Positions 9,110-17,832 of a DNA stretch of 56,254 nt are shown in pieces. The translations under genes and the position numbers were made by a program. The notes under the pieces were generated by a model. That model ran no database searches. It saw nothing but the letters and a program-made list of their open reading frames with translations, and was not told the origin of the DNA. Position 1 is the first letter of the stretch. Each line of letters begins with the position of its first letter. Source of the DNA: JBIKWM01 sp044356305 (lineage in GTDB: Bacteria > Bacteroidota > Bacteroidia > UBA10329); contig JBIKWM010000021.1 of assembly GCA_044356305.1 (NCBI GenBank), forward strand, positions 1 to 56,254, given 5' to 3'.

Positions 9110-9748
9110 TCAGTCGGCATAGCCGTTGGTGAAGGCCCAGCGGATAAGGCCCGCCACGTTGTGCAGGCCCAGCTTGGTCATGATGTTGGTGCGGTGCGTA
9201 TCGACCGTGCGGTTCGATATGAACAGCCTGTCCCCTATCTCCTTGCTGCTCAGGCCCTGTGCCAGCAGGCGTATGATCTCGCCCTCGCGCTCGGTGATGT
9301 CGGCCATGGTGCCCTCGCCCGGCATCACGGTCTGGTCGGTGCGCCCGGTGTGGGCAGGGTCCACCTCGTCAGAGAAGTACCTCTTGCCCCCCGCCACGGC
9401 CCGTATGGCCTCTACCAGCGCATCGCGGTCGGCATTCTTCAGCATGTAGCCATCGGCCCCGCACTCCATCATGCGCTGCACCATGCCGCGCTCTTTGTGC
9501 ATGGTCAGGTTGAGCACCTTCACCTCTGGGAAATCGCGCTTAATGGCCCGGGTGGCCTCTATGCCGTTCATCACCGGCATGTCAATGTCCATCAGCACCA
9601 AATCAACGGGCATGCTGCGCACAATCTCGAGGGCCAGCTTGCCGTTGGGCGCGGTGCCCACGCACTCCATGCCCTCGGTGTCCTCTATCAGTACCCTCAG
9701 CCCGTCTGAGACTATGTTGTGATCGTCAGTTACAAGGACTTTTATCAT
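9110..9748 (-). CDS. NarL/FixJ-type response regulator with LuxR DNA-binding domain
   Basis: 212 residues. The receiver domain (about 1-120) has the acidic pair D8/D9 and the phospho-acceptor D54 in VLMDIDMP. The C-terminal LuxR helix-turn-helix begins at TEREGEIIRLLAQGLSSKEI and continues DRLFISNRTVDTHRTNI. Such regulators bind DNA after phosphorylation by a HisKA_3-type histidine kinase. No kinase is adjacent; the only kinase of that class in the window is the TPR-histidine kinase at 43,131-45,071, and pairing them is speculation. A single TAnnTTTG box lies just upstream. Confidence 0.93.
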   Translation of the reverse strand: MIKVLVTDDHNIVSDGLRVLIEDTEGMECVGTAPNGKLALEIVRSMPVDLVLMDIDMPVMNGIEATRAIKRDFPEVKVLNLTMHKERGMVQRMMECGADGYMLKNADRDALVEAIRAVAGGKRYFSDEVDPAHTGRTDQTVMPGEGTMADITEREGEIIRLLAQGLSSKEIGDRLFISNRTVDTHRTNIMTKLGLHNVAGLIRWAFTNGYAD

Positions 9749-9767
9749 GGTGGTGGAACGTGCAGGG

Positions 9768-9775
9768 CAAAACTA
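9768..9775 (-). promoter_or_regulatory. Bacteroidota -7 box of the response regulator gene
   Basis: TAGTTTTG on the minus strand fits TAnnTTTG, about 20 bases before the ATG at 9748. No -33 TTTG is found at the usual distance. The remaining upstream gap, to about 10,042, shows nothing else. Confidence 0.5.
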
Positions 9776-10042
9776 CTCACACCCACGGGGCCCTGCCATT
9801 GACCACGGTCAATATCCGCGCCTGTGGATGACCATCCTTTGGCGCAGGCACCCGTACCGTTGCCACGGGGCCCTGCTATGGCTGTCGGGTCCTGATGGCC
9901 CTCTTGATGATCAGGTGTGGGGCGTGTCGTCCAAGGTCAATGTGCACACAGTGCCCGGTGCAAGGGCCAGTCCGGTGGCACATATGCCGGCCTCAGTGGC
10001 GCTTTGGCAGAAGGTGAGGCCCGTGGCCCACGTGTTGGTCAG

Positions 10043-10801
10043 CTAAAGGGCCGTTCCGGGGGTCAGACCCTCGCTGATGTTCACCGTGGCACCTGGCCCA
10101 ATGGTCATTTCAATGGTCTCGCCCGAAGCGCCCGCCTTGGTCCGAGTGGGCAGGTAGGTCGGGTCGTAATAGTCCTTGAAACGGTCGGAGTCATCAATCA
10201 TATCGGCCGCTATCATCAGCAGATTGCGGGTCAGTTGGCGGGTCAGGTCCTTGCGCGACACGGTGCGGCCAGTGCGCAACGCATCCTCTTCGGCAAACAC
10301 CGTGCGCTGAGCAGTGCGGGCCGCGGCAAAGGCGTTGATGTCGGCATCCACCTGGCCCACTTCCGCAGGGTCGGTGGCGCTCAGGTGCGTGGCACAGGCC
10401 GTTCGGAATCGGTTCAGGCCCAAGATCAGGTCATCGATCCGCGCCCCGGTATACTCCATCATGCCGTGCGGAAAGAAGGCCTCATACGTGGCGCTGCCCA
10501 GCCCGAAGCGGTAGATCACCAGGCCCTGTACGGTATGCAGCCGCCCGAGCACCAGCGCCTTGGCCTTTCGGGTGGTTATGGTCAGGTTCTGCCGTATGGC
10601 CTCTTTCACCGATAGGTCGGTGATGGTGCCGAAGTAGCCCGTATAGCTGGCGGCCGTGGCCGTGATCAGCGGGGTGTACACTCCCCCCGGGTTGTTGAGT
10701 GTCAGGCGCAGCAGGTGGTCATCGGCAAAACTGCGCAATCGGGCATCGGTCAGTTTCGGGTCGGTGAAGAGGTCATTCACCAGTCTATCCAGAGTGATCA
10801 T
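10043..10801 (-). CDS. Hypothetical protein
   Basis: 252 residues, ATG start, not recognised. It has no signal peptide or membrane helix and looks like a soluble, mainly helical protein. Notable segments are HLLRLTLNNPGGVYTPLI, YEAFFPHGMMEYTGARI and TRQLTRNLLMIAADMIDDS. The C-terminus (GPGATVNISEGLTPGTAL) looks like a short beta tail. Codon use and GC content match the neighbours, which supports a real gene. It stands alone between the response regulator and the decayed repeat region. No function can be assigned. Confidence 0.7.
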   Translation of the reverse strand: MITLDRLVNDLFTDPKLTDARLRSFADDHLLRLTLNNPGGVYTPLITATAASYTGYFGTITDLSVKEAIRQNLTITTRKAKALVLGRLHTVQGLVIYRFGLGSATYEAFFPHGMMEYTGARIDDLILGLNRFRTACATHLSATDPAEVGQVDADINAFAAARTAQRTVFAEEDALRTGRTVSRKDLTRQLTRNLLMIAADMIDDSDRFKDYYDPTYLPTRTKAGASGETIEMTIGPGATVNISEGLTPGTAL

Positions 10802-10960
10802 GGCTGCGGGTGTTGTGGCCCATCGGGCCGGCTTACCGCGGCATCAACGCACGCCTGAGGGAATTATTACCATGTGCCCATCGGGCAACAGAGGCGGGCA
10901 CAGGAAAACGGCCCGGTGCATGGCCGCTGCGCGATGGGCACCTTCCACTTTGGCCTTGCC

Positions 10961-11342
10961 CGTGCCGAGTGTTCGGAAGGGCCTTTCCAAAAAGCGAAGC
11001 CCTATTCCGAGCGCTCGGAATGGCATCGTGCATTTGCACCATCCTGTTCCGAGCCCTCGGAACATGGGTGTGCCAAACGGAAGGGCCATATCGGGCACTT
11101 CGATGTGCCATCGTGCATTTGTGTCACCGCGTTCCGAACGCTCGCCATGCACCCGTGCATTTTGGAAGTGGTATTCCGAAGGCTCGACATGACATAGGTC
11201 ACTTTTGCCAGTAGCACTTCGAGCGGTCGGCATGTGGGGGGTGCAAATCGGAAGCCCTATGTCGTGCGCTCAACATGGCCCTGTGCATTTTGCAAGGCCT
11301 ATTTCGGATACTGGCCACCGCCCTGTCATTTTCGGATAGGGC
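10961..11342. repeat. Degenerate 42-bp tandem repeat array with palindromic core
   Basis: Nine diverged units of 40-46 bp, average 42, begin at about 10961, 11003, 11045, 11089, 11129, 11172, 11212, 11258 and 11300. The best unit starts TATTCCGAGCGCTCGGAA; its core TTCCGAGCGCTCGGAA is a perfect 16-base palindrome, and the next unit has TTCCGAGCCCTCGGAA. Most units then carry a CATGnnnnnnGTGCATTT-like segment. Because the period is 42, frames crossing the array show 14-residue periodicity (LFRALGMASCICTI, LFRALGTWVCQTEG), which explains the long open frames. These frames have no known protein features and are treated as a by-product. Earlier traces may reach back to about 10,920. Confidence 0.75.
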
Positions 11343-11676
11343 TCTCCGTGCGGGCGAGGTGGTGAGGTTGGAAGTGCGCATTGTAGACGGTGAGCCATCT
11401 ACCCACACTCCGGCATAGGATGGCCTGCATGGTCAGTGAACCGCAGCATTACCTCTACAGCAGCGCCCACCCCGACCGTACACTGAAAATAGTGGATATT
11501 TGGTGAGTCGGAACGATGAGAACAAATGATAGCACGGGCTAATGGCTGGGCTGGAGCCCACCGATTAAAGCGAACGAGGGAAAGACCCTCGCTCGGGCGC
11601 ATCGCACAGCTTGGCGCGGGCGGGGGTTCAGATGGGCAAACGATAGGTCGAAGGATTATCAAAACCAATTAAGGCC
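11343..11676. other. Intergenic region before the T9SS protein
   Basis: No gene seen. It holds GC-rich imperfect inverted segments (for example GAGGGAAAGACCCTC at about 11575) and probably the promoter of the following gene. No perfect TAnnTTTG box was found. Confidence 0.4.
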
Positions 11677-12987
11677 ATGAAGAATCTTTTAGTAGTTGGT
11701 TTGGTTATCGCAGGCATTCAGAATCCATTTGCATCTTTCGTTCTGGGTCAGAATTGGCAACAGGTTGGGCAGGGTAATATCACGTATGGCCCATGGGCGT
11801 TCCAAACATTCATGGGCACTCTTTATTTAACCAAGAATTCGCTCGGACAGAGTGATCATGGACTATTTCGCTTAATTGATAATGACTGGATCCCGATAGA
11901 AGACTTCTGCCCGAATCAAGGTTTTGATAGGATTACCCTATTCAATGGCGGCCTATTGGTGACCGGTGGATGTGGTACGGCTTTGTTCAATGGCTCAAGT
12001 TGGCAAGATCTTGGGATTCCCAGTGCACGTTACTTGGGCCAATATCAGGGCTTCCTTATTGCGATGGGGTATTTCGACTCGGTAAGCGGCCTACCCGCTA
12101 GCGAAGTCGCTCAATGGGATGGGTTGACATGGTCAGCCATTGATACCACAAAATGGAATAACCAAATGGCATGTGCCATCGAGTACAAGAATGAACTCTA
12201 TATAGGTGGCAATATGTGGAGCAATTCGAATGAGATTAATCGAATTGGCCGCTGGGACGGAACTCATTGGAAAAAGGTCGGAGATGGGATTCATGGGGGC
12301 ATGAGTTCAGTTAGCTGTTTCGAGATGTACCAGAATGACCTTTATATGGGTGGTAGTTTCACGGATCAGAACGGCAATCCGAGCCCGAAGATTGCTCGTT
12401 GGGATGGTGAGCAGTGGTTGGATATTGGTGGCGGCATCAATTCACCTGGTGTTAATGGTTGCTCAGTTGCGGATATGGCAGTATTTAATGATGAATTGTA
12501 TGCTGTTGGCAGTTGTGCATACGCAGGTGGTGTGCCAGCCCAGTATATTGCCAAATGGGACGGCTTTGAGTGGTGTGGTTTAGGGGATGTTTTTGACAAT
12601 ACTATTACGGCCATTGAAGTTCATAACGGGGAATTGTATATCGGTGGTGGCTTTCAGACTATCAATGGCGACACTATTCTGCGGGTTGCCAAGTGGATAG
12701 GTGGAGATTTAGAAGCAGAATGTGGGCGGTTAAATGGAGTGGAGGAACCTGCAAATGGTACATTCATCATATACCCCAACCCCACCTCCACCACCCTCAC
12801 CATCACCTCCCAAAAACCTATCACCTCCATCCAACTCACCGATCTCTTTGGCCGTGTGGTACTTGCCCAACAAGGCCAAAGGGGCAAAACAGAAATGGTA
12901 GATGTTTCTATGCTTGCCCCATCGGTGTACTTTGTGGCGGTAGAAGCAGATGGCGCGCAGGTGGTAAAGAAAGTGGTGGTGCAATAG
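11677..12987 (+). CDS. T9SS-exported propeller-like protein with type A sorting domain
   Basis: 436 residues. A signal peptide (MKNLLVVGLVIAGI, then ASFVLGQ) is followed by Kelch-like repeats of about 45-50 residues with the pattern IARWDGEQWLDIGGGI and ELYIGGGF, suggesting a beta-propeller. The last 75 residues are a type IX secretion type A sorting domain: IIYPNPTSTTLTI, IQLTDLFGRVV, and the end SVYFVAVEADGAQVVKKVVV. The protein should cross the outer membrane through the Por/Spr machinery and be attached or released. The body is AT-richer than its neighbours, while the sorting-domain part from about 12,770 abruptly becomes rich in CCC/ACC codons. That suggests the body was acquired or that the tail was exchanged. 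The ligand is unknown. Confidence 0.9.
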   Translation: MKNLLVVGLVIAGIQNPFASFVLGQNWQQVGQGNITYGPWAFQTFMGTLYLTKNSLGQSDHGLFRLIDNDWIPIEDFCPNQGFDRITLFNGGLLVTGGCGTALFNGSSWQDLGIPSARYLGQYQGFLIAMGYFDSVSGLPASEVAQWDGLTWSAIDTTKWNNQMACAIEYKNELYIGGNMWSNSNEINRIGRWDGTHWKKVGDGIHGGMSSVSCFEMYQNDLYMGGSFTDQNGNPSPKIARWDGEQWLDIGGGINSPGVNGCSVADMAVFNDELYAVGSCAYAGGVPAQYIAKWDGFEWCGLGDVFDNTITAIEVHNGELYIGGGFQTINGDTILRVAKWIGGDLEAECGRLNGVEEPANGTFIIYPNPTSTTLTITSQKPITSIQLTDLFGRVVLAQQGQRGKTEMVDVSMLAPSVYFVAVEADGAQVVKKVVVQ

Positions 12988-13081
12988 ACCAGGCCAAACC
13001 CAGTGCTTTGCGCCACTTCCGCATGGAGGCGGGGGCGGTGCGCCCATGATTTTCAGACCGGCACAAGGGTCGGCCCACGAG

Positions 13082-13089
13082 TACATTTG
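13082..13089 (+). promoter_or_regulatory. Bacteroidota -7 box for the ricT-gldH-pbp1A run
   Basis: TACATTTG followed by CAC fits TAnnTTTG and lies about 42 bases before the ricT ATG. No clear -33 element was found. Confidence 0.5.
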
Positions 13090-13130
13090 CACGCCCCATT
13101 ATTAAGTAGGGGCACACACAGAGCGAAAGG

Positions 13131-14543
13131 ATGGCGTGCAGCAGTTGTAGCAGTGGCGAAGGAACGCCCCGTGGATGTGGCAATAAAGGGCATTGCGCCA
13201 GCGGATCGTGCGGCCAGCTGAGCGTTTTCAACTATCTCTCTAACATGCGCGCACCGGGCGGCCAAAAGCCGCAGCCCATGGTAGAGGTGCGTTTTAAGGG
13301 CACCCGCAAGGGCTTTTACCGGCTGCCCGATGACCTGCGGGTGCACGAGGGCGATGTGGTGGCCGTGGAGGCCATGCCCGGCCACGATGTGGGGGTGGTA
13401 AGCCTGACCGGTGACCTGGTGCCGCTGCAGATGAAGCGCAAGAAGACCGAACTGTCGGGTCAGGAGGTGCGCAAGGTGTACCGCATTGCCACACAGAAGG
13501 ACATTGACATTTGGCGCGAGGCCGTTGCCCGCGAGGACCAGACCACCTTCAAGGCAAGGTCGCTGGCCCGCCAGAACGGGCTTGACATGAAGGTGACCGA
13601 TGTCGAGTTTCAGGGCGATGGCACCAAGGCCCTGTTCTACTATGTGTCGGAGGACAGGATAGATTTCCGCGACATCGTGCGGGTGTTCAGCGATGAGTTC
13701 AAGATAAAGGTGGAGATGCGGCAGATAGGCCCACGGCAGGAGGCCGGACGTCTGGGCGGCATCGGTATCTGCGGCCGCGAGCTGTGCTGCTCCACGTGGC
13801 TCACCGACTTCCGCACCGTTACCACCAGCGCGGCCCGCTATCAGCAACTGTCGCTCAACCCCCAGAAACTGGCGGGCCAGTGCGGCAAGCTCAAGTGCTG
13901 CCTCAACTATGAGCTCGATGCCTACCTCGATGCGCTCAAGGATTTCCCCGACCAGCGCACCAAGATTGAGACCGAGCTGGGCCAGGCCGTGCCGATGAAG
14001 GTCGACATCTTCAAAGGCATCATGTGGTACGCCATGCGCAGCGACATGGGCACTTTCATCCCCCTCACCATAGATAAGGTGAAGGAATATGCGGCCATGA
14101 ACAAGCGTGGCGAGAAGGTGCGCGAACTGGTGCCCATCAAAATGCGCGAGGAGATAAAGGCCCCCACGTATGAGAATGTGGTGGGGCAGGACGAGCTGAC
14201 GCGCTTTGACCGCAAGCCGGGCGACCCGAACGACAGGGGGGGCCGCAACAAGAAGCGCAACCGCGGCAACCGCGACAGCAGGAACGACCGTGGCAACCGG
14301 CAGGGCGGGCAGCCCAATGCCCAACAGGGCGGCCAACCTGGTGCACAGGCCGCTGGGCCCCGCCAGGCCAATCAGCCCAACGGCCCGCGCCCACAGGGGC
14401 AGCCAGGGGGGCCGAGACCGGATGGCCCACGCGACAACGACCGCAACCGAAACCGCAACCGCGACCGAAACCGTGGGCCACGTCCCGGTGGTCCACGCCC
14501 CAGTGGGCCGCAACAGGGCGGTGGTGGCAATCCTCCTGCGTGA
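13131..14543 (+). CDS. ricT: RicT/PSP1-domain protein with Cys-rich N-terminus and disordered tail
   Basis: 470 residues. A short Cys-rich N-terminus (ACSSCSSGEGTPRGCGNKG) precedes the PSP1 domain, which is recognised by GRLGGIGICGRELCCSTW and LAGQCGKLKCCLNYELDAY. RicT relatives form an iron-sulfur-containing complex that guides RNA maturation in Firmicutes; in Bacteroidota the role is not established. From about residue 365 to the end the protein is low-complexity, rich in Arg, Asn, Gly and Pro (KKRNRGNRDSRNDRGNRQGG), typical of an RNA-binding disordered tail. gldH follows after three bases, so the two are probably co-transcribed. The ricT-gldH-pbp order is common in Flavobacteriales. Confidence 0.88.
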   Translation: MACSSCSSGEGTPRGCGNKGHCASGSCGQLSVFNYLSNMRAPGGQKPQPMVEVRFKGTRKGFYRLPDDLRVHEGDVVAVEAMPGHDVGVVSLTGDLVPLQMKRKKTELSGQEVRKVYRIATQKDIDIWREAVAREDQTTFKARSLARQNGLDMKVTDVEFQGDGTKALFYYVSEDRIDFRDIVRVFSDEFKIKVEMRQIGPRQEAGRLGGIGICGRELCCSTWLTDFRTVTTSAARYQQLSLNPQKLAGQCGKLKCCLNYELDAYLDALKDFPDQRTKIETELGQAVPMKVDIFKGIMWYAMRSDMGTFIPLTIDKVKEYAAMNKRGEKVRELVPIKMREEIKAPTYENVVGQDELTRFDRKPGDPNDRGGRNKKRNRGNRDSRNDRGNRQGGQPNAQQGGQPGAQAAGPRQANQPNGPRPQGQPGGPRPDGPRDNDRNRNRNRDRNRGPRPGGPRPSGPQQGGGGNPPA

Positions 14544-14546
14544 CGC

Positions 14547-15011
14547 ATGCAAAGGGCCCTGGTAGGCATAATGCTTCTTTTACTCGCTGCCTGCGACACC
14601 GGTGCGCTGTACCACAGCAGCTCTGAGATAGAGGGCAACGTGTGGGAACGCACCGATGCCAGACGCTTTGAGGTGCCGGTGACTGATACCGTGGGCAGTT
14701 ACGACATCTATGTAGAGGTGCGCAATGCAGGGTCCTATCCCTTCTCAAACATCTTCCTATTCATTGACACCGAGATGCCCAGCGGCCTTGTGAGGCGCGA
14801 CACGGTGGAGTGCCTGCTGGCCGACCCCACCGGACAGTGGATGGGCGAGGGTCTGGGCGATATATGGGACAACTCGATATTGTACCGCCCCGCCACTCGG
14901 TTCCCGAAACAGGGCACATACACCTTCACCATAGGGCATGGCATGCGCAACGAGAAGTTGCCCATGATCATGGACGTGGGCCTGGCCATCAGGCCTGCCA
15001 CGGAACATTGA
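14547..15011 (+). CDS. gldH: Gliding motility lipoprotein GldH
   Basis: 154 residues with a lipoprotein signal: the lipobox LLAAC puts the lipidated Cys at about residue 16. The body matches GldH (YDIYVEVRNAGSYPFSNIFLF, VECLLADPTGQWMGEGLGDI, YTFTIGHGMRNEKLP). GldH is one of the Gld lipoproteins needed for gliding and T9SS function in Flavobacterium; its exact step is unknown. It sits between ricT and pbp1A on the same strand with short gaps. The presence of gldH does not prove that the organism glides, since non-gliding relatives keep it. Confidence 0.9.
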   Translation: MQRALVGIMLLLLAACDTGALYHSSSEIEGNVWERTDARRFEVPVTDTVGSYDIYVEVRNAGSYPFSNIFLFIDTEMPSGLVRRDTVECLLADPTGQWMGEGLGDIWDNSILYRPATRFPKQGTYTFTIGHGMRNEKLPMIMDVGLAIRPATEH

Positions 15012-15036
15012 CCGCAGAGCGATCCTACATTTGCCC

Positions 15037-17532
15037 ATGTCCGTGAGCGCACCCAAAAAGAAGACTCCCCAGCAGGGCAACCCCGTGAGGTGGTTCTGGT
15101 TGCTGTTCGCCAGTCCCTTCGTGCTTGTGGCACTGCTGCTGTGGACCATCTCCATCAATCTGTGGGGCAAGCTGCCCACCTTTGATCAGCTCGAGAATCC
15201 GCGCAGCAACCTGGCCTCAGAGGTCATATCGGCCGATCAGGTCATTTTGGGCACCTATTTCGTTCAGAACCGCAGCAACGTACACTACGACCAGATATCG
15301 CCCAACGTGATCAATGCCCTGGTGGCCACCGAGGACGAGCGTTTCTACGAACATTCGGGTATCGATTTCAAGAGCCTGGCCCGTGCCGTCATGCTGGCCG
15401 GGTCGCGCGGTGGGGGCAGCACCCTCACGCAGCAGCTGGCCAAGAATCTGTTCCGCACCCGCAACGACCTGTTCGGTGGGCCGGCCATACAGAAACCGGC
15501 AGAGTGGATCATAGCCACCCGCCTTGAGCGGCAGTACACCAAGCCCGAGATACTGGCCATGTACCTCAACACCGTTGACTGGATCAATGGCGCGGTGGGC
15601 ATCAAGAGCGCGGCCAAGGTGTACTTCAACACCAGCCCCGACAGCCTGCGCATAGAAGAGGCCGCTGTGCTGGTGGGCATGGTGAAGAACCCCAGCCTCT
15701 ACAACCCCCGCAAGCGGCCCGAACTGGTGGTTGACCGCAGGAACACCGTGTTCTACCAGATGAAGCGCAACGGCCTTATGACCGAGGCCGAGTATGACAG
15801 CCTGCGGCAGCTGCCCCTGGGCCTGCAATACCGCAGCACCGACCACAACGAGGGGCTGGCCACCTATTTCCGCGAGTATCTGCGCACCGAGATGGTAAAA
15901 TGGTGCGAGACCCACTTCAAGCCCGATGGCACCCCGTATGACCTGTACCGCGATGGCCTGCGCATCTACACCACCATCGACAGCCGCCTGCAGGAACATG
16001 CCGAGTATGCCGTGGTAAGGCACCTCACGGAGCATCAGGACAAATTCTTCAAGGATCAGAAATCGAATGACAAGGCCCCCTTCCGCGGGGTGAGCGATGA
16101 GGAGGTGGTAACCCTCATGGAGCAGGGCATGAGGCGCAGCGAACGCTACAACCGCAGAATGGACGAGCGGCCCGACATACGCGACCTGTACCGCGCATAC
16201 TGGAAGGTGAAGAGCCGCCAGACTGAGCTGCAGCAGGAGATAGAGCGCATATACCGCGAGGTGGACAGGGCCAAGAAACTCAATCAGGAGAGCGAGGTGG
16301 ATGCACTGGCCTCAAAGGCCCAGGGCCTGCGCGACAAGGTGAAGGACCTGACCCCCGATGTGGACGAGGCATGGAAGGACTATCAGAAGAAATGGAAACC
16401 CTTTGACGACTCGCTCAAGGCCGAGTTCAACGCCCCGGTGGCCATGAAGGTGTTCTCGTGGCGGGGCGAGATAGACACCCTCCTCTCGCCCATGGACTCG
16501 GTGCGCTACTACAAGCACTTCCTACGCTGCGGCCTCATGAGCATCGACCCCCACACCGGCTTCATAAAGGCATGGGTGGGCGGGCCAAACTACAGGCACT
16601 TCAAGTACGACAACGTGAAACAGGGCGCCCGTCAGGTAGGCTCCACCTTCAAGCCCTTTGTCTATGCCCTGGCCATACAGGAGGGCTGGTCGCCCTGCGA
16701 GAAAGTGCTCAACATACCCGTCACCTTCGAGCGCGAGCGCTTCGGCCTGCCGCAGGACTGGACCCCGCGCAACAGCGACCACAAGCATGATGGGCAGAGC
16801 GTATCGCTCAAATACGCCCTGGCCAACTCCATCAACTACATCACCGCCTTTGTGATGAAGAAGTTCGGCCCCCAGGCCGTCATAGAGCTGGTGCGCAAAA
16901 TGGGCATCACGGCCGATATAGAGCCCTTCCCCTCCATCTGCCTGGGCACCCCCAGCATATCGGTGTACGAGATGGTGGCCGCCAACGCCACCTTCGCCAA
17001 CGGGGGCGTGTACACCCAGCCCGTGGCCGTTACCCGCATAGAGGACAGCAACGGCAACATACTCGAGGAGTTCATGCCCGAGACCCGCGAGGTGATGGAC
17101 GAGGGCACCGCCTACGCCATGCTCAGCCTCATGGAGGGCGTGGTGCAGTTCGGCAGCGGGGTGCGCCTGCGCTACCGCTACAAGCTCAACCAGCCCATGG
17201 GCGGCAAGACCGGCACCACACAGAACAACTCCGATGGCTGGTTCATGGGCCTCACCCCCGACCTCGTAACTGGCGTATGGAGCGGCTGCGAAGACCGCGC
17301 GGCCCACTTCCGCTACATGACCGATGGCCAGGGCGCATCCATGGCCCTGCCCATATTCGCCCTCTACATGGACACCGTGTACAAGGACCCCGCCCTGAGC
17401 CACATATCGCAGGGCGCCTTCGACCGGCCCAAGGGCCCCATAGCGGCCGAGCTCGACTGCAAGCGCTACGATGCCCAGCACGGCAGCGCCTCCGAGCCCT
17501 TCGAGCGCGAAAGCTTCGACTCAGGGCTTTGA
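15037..17532 (+). CDS. Class A penicillin-binding protein (glycosyltransferase and transpeptidase)
   Basis: 831 residues. The ATG at 15037 was chosen over an in-frame TTG six bases upstream. A single N-terminal membrane helix (FWLLFASPFVLVALLLWTI) is followed by a GT51 glycosyltransferase domain with ATEDERFYEHSGID and GGSTLTQQLAKNLF. A charged helical insert lies at about residues 340-460 (RQTELQQEIERIYREVDRA). The transpeptidase domain has the three active-site motifs: STFK in QVGSTFKPFVY, SIN in ANSINY and KTGT in GGKTGTTQNNSDGWFMG. It builds and cross-links peptidoglycan in the periplasm. It follows gldH closely, a conserved neighbourhood in this group. Confidence 0.95.
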   Translation: MSVSAPKKKTPQQGNPVRWFWLLFASPFVLVALLLWTISINLWGKLPTFDQLENPRSNLASEVISADQVILGTYFVQNRSNVHYDQISPNVINALVATEDERFYEHSGIDFKSLARAVMLAGSRGGGSTLTQQLAKNLFRTRNDLFGGPAIQKPAEWIIATRLERQYTKPEILAMYLNTVDWINGAVGIKSAAKVYFNTSPDSLRIEEAAVLVGMVKNPSLYNPRKRPELVVDRRNTVFYQMKRNGLMTEAEYDSLRQLPLGLQYRSTDHNEGLATYFREYLRTEMVKWCETHFKPDGTPYDLYRDGLRIYTTIDSRLQEHAEYAVVRHLTEHQDKFFKDQKSNDKAPFRGVSDEEVVTLMEQGMRRSERYNRRMDERPDIRDLYRAYWKVKSRQTELQQEIERIYREVDRAKKLNQESEVDALASKAQGLRDKVKDLTPDVDEAWKDYQKKWKPFDDSLKAEFNAPVAMKVFSWRGEIDTLLSPMDSVRYYKHFLRCGLMSIDPHTGFIKAWVGGPNYRHFKYDNVKQGARQVGSTFKPFVYALAIQEGWSPCEKVLNIPVTFERERFGLPQDWTPRNSDHKHDGQSVSLKYALANSINYITAFVMKKFGPQAVIELVRKMGITADIEPFPSICLGTPSISVYEMVAANATFANGGVYTQPVAVTRIEDSNGNILEEFMPETREVMDEGTAYAMLSLMEGVVQFGSGVRLRYRYKLNQPMGGKTGTTQNNSDGWFMGLTPDLVTGVWSGCEDRAAHFRYMTDGQGASMALPIFALYMDTVYKDPALSHISQGAFDRPKGPIAAELDCKRYDAQHGSASEPFERESFDSGL

Positions 17533-17570
17533 AGGTTTAATGCTTGAGGCTTAATAGTTGAAGGTTGAAG

Positions 17571-17727
17571 GGCACCCTTCGACAGAGCCTGTCCTGAGCT
17601 TGCCGAAGGGCTCAGGGTGACATAGGTGCCCCGGCCACCTTGTCATGCTGAGCGAAGTCGAAGCATGAGGGGGGGTGTTGATTGCTGATTGTTGATTTCT
17701 GATTGCTGATGGCCGAGGCGGCAGCGT
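17571..17727. repeat. Composite REP-like repeat, uninterrupted copy
   Basis: Read on the minus strand it contains, in order, a tract of CAGCAATCA-type words, CCCCCCCTCATG, an imperfect palindrome around CTTCGACTTCGCTCAGCATG, the linker CACCTATGTCACCCTGA, and a second imperfect palindrome GCCCTTCGGCAAG ... CTGTCGAAGGG. Further copies lie at 50,522-50,662 and 50,773-50,878 plus 52,101-52,140 (split by the IS110 element), with a fragment at 50,453-50,481. The bases 17,612-17,613 (TC) correspond to the point where the IS110 element entered the other copy. The remaining bases up to 17,832 hold only the scoA promoter region. Confidence 0.85.
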
Positions 17728-17832
17728 AGCGGATGAATGCAACGGCTCTACCGCCATATTCACATCTGTGCGTGCCTCTGTGGCTGAAAGATGTACCCAT
17801 TACCTTCGGCCCCTGTCAACAAACAGAGCAAC

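Noticed and set aside
10844..11233. Protein-coding frames across the first 42-bp array
   Set aside because: Several frames on both strands are open because of the period; no frame has a recognisable protein, and the units have drifted in length.
13053..14552. 499-codon minus-strand open frame opposite ricT
   Set aside because: Low-complexity shadow (Ala/Val/Leu/His runs); the plus strand carries the PSP1 motifs.
15026..15033. TACATTTG as a separate promoter for pbp1A
   Set aside because: It lies only three bases before the ATG, too close for a -7 box unless the transcript is leaderless within the gene.
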